Source: JAHDWY01 sp964632865 (GTDB lineage Bacteria > Hydrogenedentota > Hydrogenedentia > Hydrogenedentales > SLHB01). Taken from it: a DNA stretch of 16,078 nucleotides. Location of the stretch: positions 1-16,078 of the forward strand of contig CAZWDH010000156.1 in NCBI GenBank assembly GCA_964632865.1. Direction: 5' to 3'. The notes beneath the pieces are model-generated. The model ran no database searches, had not been told where the DNA came from, and saw only the letters and a list, made by a program, of their open reading frames with translations. The translations under genes were made by a program, and so were the position numbers. This document shows positions 6,974 to 14,819 of the stretch, piece after piece (position 1 is the first letter of the stretch; the number at the start of each line of letters is the position of its first letter).

Positions 6974-8083
6974 ATGGACATCTTTAAGCGCATTACCGAT
7001 CTGCTCACCCCGCCGCCGCAGAAGCAAGAGAGATTCTCGAACGCATTCGATGAAAGCCCTGAGGACGAGACTCCCGCCGTATCGACCGCAAACCTCGGCC
7101 GGACCGTCAAGGCGCTCGTTACCGCTCCAGCGCTCGAGCATCCCCAGGCAACGGAAGCGATCGCGGAACTCAAACAAATTGCCGCGTCCGCAGGCCTTTA
7201 CGTAGTTGCCTCGAAGATGCGCTATCAGCTCGATGCCATGCCCCGGATCGCGCCAGACGGTTCCGTGAACTGGAAGGATCGCGCGTATGTCCTCGCCGCC
7301 GATTTCATTTACCAGCACATTTCCCGAGACATCCGGGGGATGGAAATCGAAGGAAAAGCGATTGGCCCCAATATTTTCCGAAGCTACTGCAACGAGCTAA
7401 TCGCCTGCCTTCTCTATGGCAAGAATGCGAGACGCGCCATTGAGATGCCGGTGCTCATCCTGGAAGACTTGTTGCACCTCGCGGTCGCAAGCGCGGCGCG
7501 AAGGGACTTTTACCTCGAACTGGCCGACGTGGCCATCAATACGACCGTGACCCAGACCGTCGCAAAACTCGAATCGGATCTGCGTGAACGGAATCGACGC
7601 CGGCAAGAGGAGAAGCGCGGCGACATCCCGTCCGCTCCACCGACAGATAGGGCGTCCCAGCTCGACTCGGATTCGGTGTTGTATGCCAAGCAACTTCAAG
7701 AGCGGATCGACCAGATACGCCGCGAGCTTACCACCATCCGTCCCGTTCCGGTTCCGCGCGCCGACGCAACTCCCGAGGCCGCACGAGCGTTTGCCGAGTA
7801 TCTTCAAACCCTGATCGCCGTGGCCGACCGTGCGTCCTACGCCGTCTTCTCCACGTTTCTTCAGATCCATCTCGCCGGACTTGTGGGTGCCGCCAATCCC
7901 GCAGACGCGTCGCAACGGTTCCGTCAGTCCGCGGAGACGCTCAAGACCATCGCGGATGAAGAACGGACTCTGCACTTCTCTAAACTCAGCGCGCGCCGCT
8001 TGGCGCGCGCGGCGGAACTCTATGCCCATCTCGGCGATCAGGCGGCGGCGCAAGAGTGCCGCCAACGAGCCAACGGCCACTGA
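6974..8083 (+). CDS. Uncharacterised cytoplasmic helical protein (369 aa)
   Basis: I do not recognise this protein. The ATG at 6974 has GGGAG (6963-6967) 6 nt upstream. An overlapping ATG at 6970 is in another frame. No signal peptide or membrane segment is seen. Residues 1-45 are Pro/Glu-rich and probably disordered. Residues 50-200 look alpha-helical, with an aromatic/aliphatic pattern (VLAADFIYQHISRDIRG, NELIACLLYG). Residues 205-235 are highly charged (RERNRRRQEEKRG) and act as a linker. Residues 237-255 could form a short coiled coil. The C-terminal third is Ala-rich and helical, and its last 30 residues (RRLARAAELYAHLGD) resemble one TPR hairpin. No catalytic motif stands out. Codon usage matches the neighbours. 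It lies 134 bp after ysxC with no terminator between. A scaffold or adaptor role would be a guess. Confidence 0.85.
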   Translation: MDIFKRITDLLTPPPQKQERFSNAFDESPEDETPAVSTANLGRTVKALVTAPALEHPQATEAIAELKQIAASAGLYVVASKMRYQLDAMPRIAPDGSVNWKDRAYVLAADFIYQHISRDIRGMEIEGKAIGPNIFRSYCNELIACLLYGKNARRAIEMPVLILEDLLHLAVASAARRDFYLELADVAINTTVTQTVAKLESDLRERNRRRQEEKRGDIPSAPPTDRASQLDSDSVLYAKQLQERIDQIRRELTTIRPVPVPRADATPEAARAFAEYLQTLIAVADRASYAVFSTFLQIHLAGLVGAANPADASQRFRQSAETLKTIADEERTLHFSKLSARRLARAAELYAHLGDQAAAQECRQRANGH

Positions 8084-8196
8084 TCCATTCAAAAAATTCA
8101 GCACCGGAAAAGGCAACTCCCGCACGAACCACACCGGTCCCGGGGTGGGAAGGCATCCACGCTGTCTGCTTATTCCGCTCCAGCATGCTCCCGTGG

Positions 8197-8202
8197 TATG
8201 AT
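8197..8202 (+). promoter_or_regulatory. Possible extended -10 promoter for the 233-aa gene
   Basis: TATGAT (8197-8202), preceded by TGG (8194-8196), fits an extended -10 element. No good -35 lies at 16-18 nt. The predicted start (about 8209) falls inside the stem GCCGCA/TGCGGC (8206-8211 and 8218-8223). That stem ends just before the SD AGGAG (8226-8230). Confidence 0.4.
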
Positions 8203-8235
8203 CGCGCCGCACAACCCTGCGGCAAAGGAGTACCC

Positions 8236-8937
8236 ATGCAGTCCGAGGACCGGCCGATCCATTTCTCCACCGAATTGATCCACGCGCCAAAGCCTATCCA
8301 GGTGCAGGCGCTGCAGCGGTTGTACTACGAACTTTCACAGACACGTAGCGGCGCATACATGAATACCGACTTCTCACCCAACACGCCACCCCGTTTCCAC
8401 TCCAGGCGCGGTCCCAAAGCGCAATCCATGCTGCTATTTCTTCCCGACCGCATGATGGCTGCCGAAGAGTGGGTAGACATTGCGTTCCGTGACTTCGTCG
8501 AAAAGGTAGAAACCATCGTTTCGCATGCCATTCCCGTACTGGATTGCGGACCGTTTCTCGTGCAGACCGCGACCATCCGCACGACCTTCGCGCTGACCCA
8601 TCACAACGATGCCCGAGCTTTTCTCCTCGATCGCGTCTGTCGGCAGAATGGGCGCATCGATCCCTTCTTTCAACGGCCGGTCGGCGTGGGCGGTTTGCGA
8701 TTCGTATTCCCGGAGACGCCGGAGTTTCGTGGCGTATTGAATACGACCATCGAGTCCTATCGAGGGAGCCGCAACGAAGTGTACGTCGAAGTCAAGGGAG
8801 TTTTTGCGAACCAGAGTATCGGCATCGACTCTGCGGCCACCGCTGGAGAGAACCTGCGTGCTGTGCGCGCATTTATCAACGATTCGGTGTATCCCTACCT
8901 TGCTCAGTTCGACGTGTCCACCGAGGTGTCGGAATAA
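8236..8937 (+). CDS. Uncharacterised protein (233 aa)
   Basis: I do not recognise this family. The ATG at 8236 is chosen because AGGAG (8226-8230) lies 5 nt upstream. The frame stays open back to 8056, but that stretch overlaps the previous gene and has low-complexity, non-protein-like content. The product begins MQSEDRPIHFSTELIHAPKP. No signal peptide or membrane helix is visible. It has alternating hydrophobic stretches (SMLLFLPDRMMAAEEWVDIAF, GPFLVQTATIRTTFAL, NEVYVEVKGVFANQ) that suggest an alpha/beta fold with several strands, and a C-terminal helix (AGENLRAVRAFINDSVYPYL). Cysteines are few and there is no metal motif. The overall plan (about 230 aa, W-x-F segments, repeated beta strands) could be compared with small sporadic families such as TIGR04255, but I cannot show that relation. 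A glycosyltransferase gene follows 49 bp later. Confidence 0.85.
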   Translation: MQSEDRPIHFSTELIHAPKPIQVQALQRLYYELSQTRSGAYMNTDFSPNTPPRFHSRRGPKAQSMLLFLPDRMMAAEEWVDIAFRDFVEKVETIVSHAIPVLDCGPFLVQTATIRTTFALTHHNDARAFLLDRVCRQNGRIDPFFQRPVGVGGLRFVFPETPEFRGVLNTTIESYRGSRNEVYVEVKGVFANQSIGIDSAATAGENLRAVRAFINDSVYPYLAQFDVSTEVSE

Positions 8938-8986
8938 GCGGTGCTGAAATGCGTCCCGTCCGTCGACCTAGGAGCATCTCTGGCCG

Positions 8987-9997
8987 ATGAACGCTCCCGA
9001 AGTCTCCATCGTGATGCCGGTATGGAATGCTGCGAGTTCGCTCGACGCTGCTGTGCAATCGATTCTGCACCAATCGTTCTCCGACCTTGAAGTTATCCTC
9101 TGGGACGACGGCTCCACAGATGAATCACCCGCCATCGCTCGCCGGTGGGCTCAACGTGACAGCCGAATTCGCTTGATGGTGACCAGTCATAAGGGCATCG
9201 TGGCTGCGCTGCGGCTCGCCTGCGCGCAGTCGCGCGGTCGCTACATTGCGCGCATGGATGCCGACGATACCGCACACCCCGAACGCATCGCGCGGCAGTT
9301 TGCGCTCATGGAATCGGATTCGGATGTGGCATTGTGCGGTACCCACGTGAGAATGTGCGGCGCGCAAGTCGGCTCCGGACGCCTCCGGTACGAATCCTGG
9401 ATAAACGCCCTGACCACCCATGAGGCCATCGTCCGCGAGATCTTTGTGGAGTGCCCCATTGCGCACCCGACCTTCTTCATGCGCCGGGATGCCTTCGACG
9501 CGGTCGGCGGCTATCGTGATGCCGGTTGGGCCGAGGACTACGATCTCTGCATGCGTTTCTGGCGCGCCGGATATTGCTTCGCCAAGGTGGACGCCGTTCT
9601 CTTGGACTGGCACGAACGGGACAACCGGCACTCCATGGTCCACCCTCGATATGACCCGGCACAATTCCGGGCGCTCAAGCGTCATTATCTTGAAGGAAGT
9701 TACCTTGGCAATCTGCCGGCGCCGCGCCGTTTCTTTCAGTGGGGCGCGGGGGAGGTTGGCAAGATCTGGTTGCGGGAGTGGAAAACCTATGTGCCGGAAG
9801 GTGTTATCGACATCAATCCACGAAAGATCGGGACGAAGATCCACGATTTCCACGTGTTGTCACCAGAGGGCCTTCCTCCACCAGGGCAAGTCTTTGTTAC
9901 CATTGCAGTTGGCGCTCCGGGGGCCCGCGAGGATATTCGATCCTACCTTAATCCGCGCGGGTACCGGGAATGCCAGGACTACCTCTTCGTGGCTTGA
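8987..9997 (+). CDS. Family 2 glycosyltransferase with C-terminal Rossmann-like domain
   Basis: It transfers a sugar from a nucleotide-sugar donor, probably onto a surface polysaccharide, glycolipid or protein glycan. Donor and acceptor cannot be read from sequence. The GT-A fold is clear: SIVMPVWNAASSLDAAVQSIL at 7-27, the DDGSTDES nucleotide-binding motif at 40-47, DADD (DxD-like, metal/UDP binding) at 91-94, and EDYDLCMRFWRAG at 183-195 supplying the catalytic-base region. From about 248 an extra domain follows: QWGAGEVGKIWL (251-262), VIDINPRKIGTKIHDFHVLSPE (273-294) and FVTIAVGAPGAREDI (303-317). This is a glycine-rich dinucleotide-binding-like half-Rossmann pattern seen behind some GT2 enzymes. 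No membrane helix is present. AGGAG (8970-8974) lies 12 nt before the ATG, a rather long spacing. The gene lies 49 bp after the 233-aa gene and 55 bp before the sigma factor. Confidence 0.92.
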   Translation: MNAPEVSIVMPVWNAASSLDAAVQSILHQSFSDLEVILWDDGSTDESPAIARRWAQRDSRIRLMVTSHKGIVAALRLACAQSRGRYIARMDADDTAHPERIARQFALMESDSDVALCGTHVRMCGAQVGSGRLRYESWINALTTHEAIVREIFVECPIAHPTFFMRRDAFDAVGGYRDAGWAEDYDLCMRFWRAGYCFAKVDAVLLDWHERDNRHSMVHPRYDPAQFRALKRHYLEGSYLGNLPAPRRFFQWGAGEVGKIWLREWKTYVPEGVIDINPRKIGTKIHDFHVLSPEGLPPPGQVFVTIAVGAPGAREDIRSYLNPRGYRECQDYLFVA

Positions 9998-10052
9998 CGG
10001 CAAAGGATATGTTGTGCCTGTAAACCTTTCCAGGGGCCGATGCGTTTAGAAC

Positions 10053-10652
10053 ATGAGCGCGGCAAACGACATGAACCGAACTACGCAGGGTGACGAGGAT
10101 TTAGCCCTCGCACTCAAAGCGGGGGATCGACTGGCGTTTGACGAGTTGGTCCGCCGGCATCAGGGTCGTGTGTTTGCCGTCGCCTATCGCGTCACCGGGA
10201 ACCGGGATGACGCGCTGGACGTGGCCCAGGAGGTGTTCCTCAAGGCGTACCGAAAGATTCACACGTGGCAGCCCACGAGCGGATTCTTGCCATGGCTGTT
10301 GCGGCTGACGACCAATCAGTCCATCGACTTGCTTCGCTGGCGCAACCGGCGCCGGCACGAACCGCTAGAACCCGAGACTGGGTTCGGTGATAGGCCCGAC
10401 CGCTCAGTGGCCCACAACACGGAAGAGCAGGTGCGCGCCAAGGAGATTGATGACCGCGTTCGATACGCGTTGGCGGTGTTGTCGCCTGCGCAGCAAACGG
10501 TCTTCGTGCTTCGGCACTACGAAGGCCTCCAATTGAACGAAATTGCCGATTCCATGGGCTGTACCGTGGGCAGCGTGAAAGTACATCTCTTTCGGGCTCT
10601 AAAGAAGTTGCAGGTGGAATTGAAGGATCTATACGACAGTGGACGTCTCTGA
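10053..10652 (+). CDS. RNA polymerase sigma factor, ECF (sigma-70 family)
   Basis: This is an extracytoplasmic-function sigma factor: region 2 and region 4 with only a short linker (199 aa). Region 2 spans about 28-102 (FDELVRRHQGRVFAVAYRVTGNRDDALDVAQEVFLKAYR, then WLLRLTTNQSIDLLRWRNRR, the -10 recognition and core-binding part). Region 4 spans about 137-190 (LSPAQQTVFVLRHYEGLQLNEIADSMG helix-turn-helix, then TVGSVKVHLFRALKKL). The start at 10053 is uncertain: SD signals are weak and a second in-frame ATG lies at 10071. A TTGACG that overlaps the stop of the previous gene (9994-9999) and TGTAAA (10019-10024) could be a promoter, but the spacer is 19 nt. The gene ends 31 bp before a membrane protein that is probably its regulator. 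The target genes are not evident from the window. Confidence 0.95.
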   Translation: MSAANDMNRTTQGDEDLALALKAGDRLAFDELVRRHQGRVFAVAYRVTGNRDDALDVAQEVFLKAYRKIHTWQPTSGFLPWLLRLTTNQSIDLLRWRNRRRHEPLEPETGFGDRPDRSVAHNTEEQVRAKEIDDRVRYALAVLSPAQQTVFVLRHYEGLQLNEIADSMGCTVGSVKVHLFRALKKLQVELKDLYDSGRL

Positions 10653-10683
10653 TCGCGAATAGCAGGGGAATCGAGAGAAGCGA

Positions 10684-11727
10684 ATGTGGTGGAAGCGACG
10701 ACGAATTGAAGGACTGCTGGCAGCATCCCTTTACGAAACCTTGCCTGAGAATGAACGCAAAGAACTCGGCCGGGCGTTGGAGAAATCCGTCGACCTCCGG
10801 CGTGACGCCGAAACGTTGCGCCGGTTGAGTGACTCCATCCCTACGGATGTCCCCGCCCTCGATGTGGATCTCGTGCCGCTCCTTCATGCTCGCCTGGCGC
10901 ATACGCCGCAACCGGCGCGTGGCAAGGCGCGCTTAGTACTTGCGACAGCATGCATCGTGTTCATGGTCGTTGCAGCGGCGATCGTGTTCCGTTCGGATTA
11001 CGCGGACCCCGCGGCGCCTGCACCCGGTTCATCCTCGGTTGCCGGGGGTCCGCCTTCCTTGCTGTCCCAGGCTATTCGGGAAGCCGACCGCTGCATTGCC
11101 GAAAACCAACCGGGTCGCGCCTACGAAATCCTTGTGGCAGGCGTCAAGGCGCAACCTGGGGACCCGCGGATTCAAGATGCGCAATTGCGTTTGGCGGATT
11201 TGGCGTTTGAACTCGCGCGGTACGAGGAGGCCCTCGCCGCGTACGATGCGCTGGTCGCGATTTACTACCGGAGCGGCGGCGCCGAACCGGCCCAGCACCG
11301 CGTCGTCCAACGGCGAGAGTTGTTGGCCGAAGCCGCCAAGGATGATTTCAAACCTCTCGATGCGATCGCTATCGCGATGCGCGGGCGGGATGATGCGATC
11401 GAAGGGCTCGAACTGGTCATCGCGGAGAATCCCGGGACCTTCGTAGCCGACCTGGCCGCGGAAAGTATGGGCTACGCGCTTATGGACGAGGTCCAGGCGG
11501 ACGACGTCCAGACCGCGTACCTCCTTGGAATGGAAACTGCCCGGACCCGGTGCGAGAGCCCCGAAGCCGTCGCGCTCCTGGACCTGAAAATCGGCGATCT
11601 GTACCGCGACGACTTCCGCAACTTTTCCGCAGCAGAGCAGTTCTACCGGAAGGCCGAAGCGTCCGAGGCGCCCATCGTCGCGAAGCGTGCGACCGACGCG
11701 TTGGAATCACTTGCGGCCACAGACTGA
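10684..11727 (+). CDS. Single-pass membrane protein with TPR-like domain, putative anti-sigma factor
   Basis: The 347-aa protein follows the ECF sigma gene by 31 bp, the usual place of an anti-sigma factor. A cytoplasmic part of about 80 residues is rich in charged helices (WWKRRRIEGLLAASLYETLPENERKEL). A single hydrophobic segment lies at about 84-103 (LVLATACIVFMVVAAAIVF). A Pro/Ala/Ser/Gly linker at 107-125 follows, then an Ala-rich helical-repeat domain at about 127-345. The clearest TPR-like repeats are AIREADRCIAENQPGRAYEIL and LADLAFELARYEEALAAYDAL, with another near NFSAAEQFYRKAE. The His-x3-Cys-x2-Cys motif of zinc anti-sigma proteins is absent. The orientation (N-terminus in) follows the Arg/Lys-rich N-terminus. 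The SD-like GAGAAG ends 3-4 nt before the ATG. The anti-sigma role is inferred from position and topology only. Confidence 0.88.
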   Translation: MWWKRRRIEGLLAASLYETLPENERKELGRALEKSVDLRRDAETLRRLSDSIPTDVPALDVDLVPLLHARLAHTPQPARGKARLVLATACIVFMVVAAAIVFRSDYADPAAPAPGSSSVAGGPPSLLSQAIREADRCIAENQPGRAYEILVAGVKAQPGDPRIQDAQLRLADLAFELARYEEALAAYDALVAIYYRSGGAEPAQHRVVQRRELLAEAAKDDFKPLDAIAIAMRGRDDAIEGLELVIAENPGTFVADLAAESMGYALMDEVQADDVQTAYLLGMETARTRCESPEAVALLDLKIGDLYRDDFRNFSAAEQFYRKAEASEAPIVAKRATDALESLAATD

Positions 11728-11760
11728 GCGGAATCGACCCGCCTTTGTTCCATTTCCCGG

Positions 11761-11789
11761 TTGCGACCATGTCCATCCTGTGGTAAACT
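11761..11789 (+). promoter_or_regulatory. Promoter of the gspE-F-G-H operon
   Basis: TTGCGA (11761-11766), a 17-nt spacer and TAAACT (11784-11789) with extended -10 TGG (11781-11783) form a good sigma70-type promoter. The start would be near 11796. An inverted repeat AAACTC (11785-11790)/GAGTTT (11802-11807) overlaps the -10 and start site and could be an operator. A start near 11796 favours the downstream GTG (11832) as the translation start. Confidence 0.6.
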
Positions 11790-11819
11790 CAGGAATTAAA
11801 AGAGTTTGTGACATTTCGT

Positions 11820-11823
11820 GGAG
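11820..11823 (+). promoter_or_regulatory. SD that supports the gspE start at 11832
   Basis: GGAG lies 8 nt before GTG 11832. The upstream GTG at 11808 has only a poor GAG match 3 nt away and would leave a leader of about 12 nt. Confidence 0.5.
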
Positions 11824-11831
11824 ATTTGGCC

Positions 11832-13580
11832 GTGCCTGGCGAACTGGCCTTTGAAAAACAACTGGTACGCAACGGCGTCGTGGACGAAACCCGCCTCGCT
11901 CAGATCAAGCAGGAAGCGGCAAGCCGCGGCATGTCGCTGGCCGATACGCTGGTCCAGTCCGGCTGTGCCAGTCAGGAAGCCGTCTATCGCGCCCTTGCCG
12001 AGTTCTGCGAATTGCGGTTCGTCGTCCCGTCGCGCATGGAAGTTCCGGATGCAGTCGTCGCGAGAGTCCCAGCGCGATACGTGACCCACTACAACTTCGT
12101 CCCCCTCGAAGACCGCAACGGCACGATCGTAGTCGCCATTTGCGAGCCCCTGAACCACCAGTTGCTCGATGACATCCGCCTTGTTCTCAAGAAGCGCATC
12201 GAGCCCGTGGTCGCCACGCCCGACGAAATCACCCGCGCCATTAAAGCCCTTTACGGCGTCGGCGCCGATACGGTCGAACGCATTCTTAGCGACAACGAAA
12301 GCGTCGGTACCGTGCTGAGCCTCGATGCCAGTGCGGCGGGGATGAATCTCGGCGACGATCAGATTGACGCCAGCATCATTAAGTTTGTGAACGAGCTACT
12401 CGCCGAAGCCATCAAGACCGGCGCCACGGACATTCACATGGAGCCCTTCGAGGACCAGTTGCGCGTGCGCTTCCGCGTGGATGGCGTGTTGCACCCGGTA
12501 CCGACACCGCCGACAATCCGCGGGTTTCATCCCGCCATCGTCTCACGCATCAAGATCATGGCCAACTTGAACATCGCCGAGAAGCGGCTTCCGCAAGACG
12601 GCAAGATCCGCGCGGCGCTCGGTGACGAGCAGTTCGACCTTCGCGTCTCCGTATTGCCCACGCCCCATGGGGAATCGGTGAATCTCCGAATCCTTAACCG
12701 GTCCTCCATGTTCATGACGCTCGAAGAACTCGGTTTCATGAAAGAGGATTTGGATCTCTTCAACAATTTTATCCAGCGCCCCCACGGGATGATTCTCGTC
12801 ACGGGTCCGACCGGAAGCGGGAAGACGACCACACTCTACGCCGCGCTGAGCAAGCTCAATAAACTCGAGCATAAGATCATCACCATCGAGGATCCCATCG
12901 AGTACCAGCTCAAAGGTATTACCCAGATGCAGGTGCTGTCTCAGATCGGCTTTGATTTCACCGCCGCCCTGCGTTCCATGCTCCGGCACGATCCCGACAT
13001 CATGCTCGTCGGCGAGGTGCGCGACTACGAAACAGCCGAGATGGCCATCCGGTCCAGCCTGACCGGGCACCTCGTGTTCAGCACGCTCCACACCAACGAC
13101 GCCGCCGGCGCGGTCACGCGGCTCACCGACATGGGCGTCGAACCGTTCCTGATCGCGAGCACGATGATTGCGTCGATTGCCCAACGTCTCGTTCGTTGCA
13201 TTTGCCCCGACTGCGCTCAGCCCTACGAGCCAACCCCGGCGGACTATGCCCAATTGGGCTTGCCGCCGCAGGCGCCCGCAGGCGCCACCTTCAAGAAGGG
13301 CGCAGGCTGCGAGAACTGCCGCCACACCGGCTATCGCGGGCGCGTTGCCATCTACGAGATTCTGCCCTTCTCCAACGCCATCAAGGAGATGACCATACAG
13401 CGCGAGCCGTCCACGCGCATCAAGCGGCGCGCCGTGGAGTTGGGGATGCGCACTCTGCGTCAATCCGGTTGGATGCGCGTCTGTCAGGGCCGGACGACCT
13501 TTGAAGAAGTCGTCCGCGTGACCGCCGAGTCCGACCTGCTCGATGGCAGCGAGGCGGAACATGCCCCAGTTTCAGTATGA
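11832..13580 (+). CDS. gspE: Type II secretion/type IV pilus assembly ATPase (GspE/PilB)
   Basis: This cytoplasmic hexameric ATPase drives pseudopilus or pilus assembly. The product is 582 aa from GTG 11832 (590 aa if GTG 11808 is used). An N-terminal MshEN/GSPII_E_N domain spans about 1-145 (KQLVRNGVVDETRLAQIKQEA, HYNFVPLEDRNGTIVVAICEP). The ATPase core has Walker A GPTGSGKT at 325-332, an Asp box (TIEDPIEYQ), Walker B-like MLVGEVRDYETA and a His box (STLHTNDAAGAV). The C-terminal tetracysteine zinc motif is C458-x2-C461 and C493-x2-C496, typical of GspE/PilB assembly ATPases and absent from PilT. The following GspF-, GspG- and GspH-like genes favour a T2SS GspE over PilB. The 3' end overlaps gspF by about 20 bp. 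Confidence 0.95.
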   Translation: MPGELAFEKQLVRNGVVDETRLAQIKQEAASRGMSLADTLVQSGCASQEAVYRALAEFCELRFVVPSRMEVPDAVVARVPARYVTHYNFVPLEDRNGTIVVAICEPLNHQLLDDIRLVLKKRIEPVVATPDEITRAIKALYGVGADTVERILSDNESVGTVLSLDASAAGMNLGDDQIDASIIKFVNELLAEAIKTGATDIHMEPFEDQLRVRFRVDGVLHPVPTPPTIRGFHPAIVSRIKIMANLNIAEKRLPQDGKIRAALGDEQFDLRVSVLPTPHGESVNLRILNRSSMFMTLEELGFMKEDLDLFNNFIQRPHGMILVTGPTGSGKTTTLYAALSKLNKLEHKIITIEDPIEYQLKGITQMQVLSQIGFDFTAALRSMLRHDPDIMLVGEVRDYETAEMAIRSSLTGHLVFSTLHTNDAAGAVTRLTDMGVEPFLIASTMIASIAQRLVRCICPDCAQPYEPTPADYAQLGLPPQAPAGATFKKGAGCENCRHTGYRGRVAIYEILPFSNAIKEMTIQREPSTRIKRRAVELGMRTLRQSGWMRVCQGRTTFEEVVRVTAESDLLDGSEAEHAPVSV

Positions 13581-14772
13581 GGTCAAGAAAGGTCCCGGCG
13601 AAGCATCGACGGGCGTCCTGGAGGCGGAGAGCCGTCGCGCAGCCCTAAGCCGTCTGCGCGAAATGGGCTATTTCCCCATCTCCATCGAAGAGTACACGGG
13701 CGAGGAAAAGAAAGACTCTCTTCGCCGCGCGCTCATTCGTATCCGGCAGAAGGACCGCAACATCTTCTTCCGTCAGCTCGCGACCCTGCTCGATTCCGGC
13801 ATGCCGCTGACGCGCGCCCTGGCCACCCTCGTGCAGCAGACGGAGAACACAAAGCTCGTGGCCGTCATCGATCAGTTGCGCGACGAAGTGCAGAAGGGGA
13901 GCACCTTCGCAGAGGCCCTGGAGCGTCACCCCAAACAGTTCAATGCCATGCAATGCAGCCTCGTCCGGGCCGGGGAATCCGGCGGCATGCTGGAAGAGGT
14001 TCTCTGGCGCATCGTCAACTTCGGCGAGCAGGACGAGGAACTCCGCGGCAAAGCCGTCTCGGCCATGGTCTACCCGGCATTCTTGGTGCTCATGGGGTCC
14101 GTTGCGATTTTTATCATGGTGTCCTTCGTGTTTCCCATGTTTCAGGAAGTGTTCGACGATTTCGACGCCACCCTTCCGCTGATCACCGTCGTCGTGCTGG
14201 CGATTTGCGGATTTATGGGAAAATTCTGGTGGCTAGTGTTGTTGATCCTTGCGGCGATTGCCGGCGGCCTCGTGTCGTGGTACCGCAGCGAGAACGGACG
14301 CATGCAGTTCGATGAACTCATCTTACGCGTACCCGTGCTGCGCACCGTCGTCCAAAAGTACGTCATGGCGCAGTTTGCGCGTACCCTGGGAACGCTGCTC
14401 GACAACGGCGTGCCGATTCTGCAATCCCTGCGGATCACGGTGGAAACGCTCAGCAACAAGGTGATCGCGCAGGAAGTCGGCATCGTGCAGGAGCGCGTTG
14501 CCGAGGGCGACAGCATCAGTTCCGGTCTCGAGCAAACGCGCCACTTCCCGCCCATGGTGTGCAACATGTTTGCCATCGGTGAAGAAAGCGGCCGCGTCGG
14601 CGCGGTCACGAAGCGGATGGCTGACGCCTACGACGTGGAAGTGGAGCGCGCCGTTCGCGCCATGACCGCCTTGCTCGAACCCATACTGATTGTCATCATG
14701 GCGATCGTTGTCGGCGTGCTGGTGATTTCCATGCTGTATCCCATGTTGACACTGAGCGCGAACGTCGTGTAG
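13561..14772 (+). CDS. gspF: Type II secretion inner-membrane platform protein (GspF/PilC)
   Basis: This polytopic inner-membrane protein anchors the GspE ATPase and pseudopilus assembly. ATG 13561 (MPQFQYEVKKG) is chosen because GspF proteins start this way and a GAGGCGG purine run (13550-13556) precedes it. An ATG at 13543 would add six non-conserved residues. The product is 403 aa, the usual size. It has two GspF domains: first about 65-190 (FFRQLATLLDSGMPLTRALATL) and second about 270-393 (FARTLGTLLDNGVPILQSL). Hydrophobic segments: VYPAFLVLMGSVAIFIMVSF, a double segment around LITVVVLAICGFM and WWLVLLILAAIAG, and a C-terminal EPILIVIMAIVVGVLVISML. It overlaps the gspE end by about 20 bp, so translation is coupled. 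Confidence 0.95.
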   Translation: MPQFQYEVKKGPGEASTGVLEAESRRAALSRLREMGYFPISIEEYTGEEKKDSLRRALIRIRQKDRNIFFRQLATLLDSGMPLTRALATLVQQTENTKLVAVIDQLRDEVQKGSTFAEALERHPKQFNAMQCSLVRAGESGGMLEEVLWRIVNFGEQDEELRGKAVSAMVYPAFLVLMGSVAIFIMVSFVFPMFQEVFDDFDATLPLITVVVLAICGFMGKFWWLVLLILAAIAGGLVSWYRSENGRMQFDELILRVPVLRTVVQKYVMAQFARTLGTLLDNGVPILQSLRITVETLSNKVIAQEVGIVQERVAEGDSISSGLEQTRHFPPMVCNMFAIGEESGRVGAVTKRMADAYDVEVERAVRAMTALLEPILIVIMAIVVGVLVISMLYPMLTLSANVV

Positions 14773-14819
14773 CGGCGATCGCTTCGCAAGAGATTTTGGT
14801 TGAGGTGGAGGATAGAACG

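Noticed and set aside
8056..8235. N-terminal 60-codon extension of the 233-aa protein
   Set aside because: It overlaps the preceding gene, has no SD at its start and ignores the clear AGGAG before ATG 8236.
11728..11748. GCGG/CCGC hairpin after the membrane protein gene as a terminator
   Set aside because: The stem is 4 bp and the tail CTTTGTT is weak; not enough to call.
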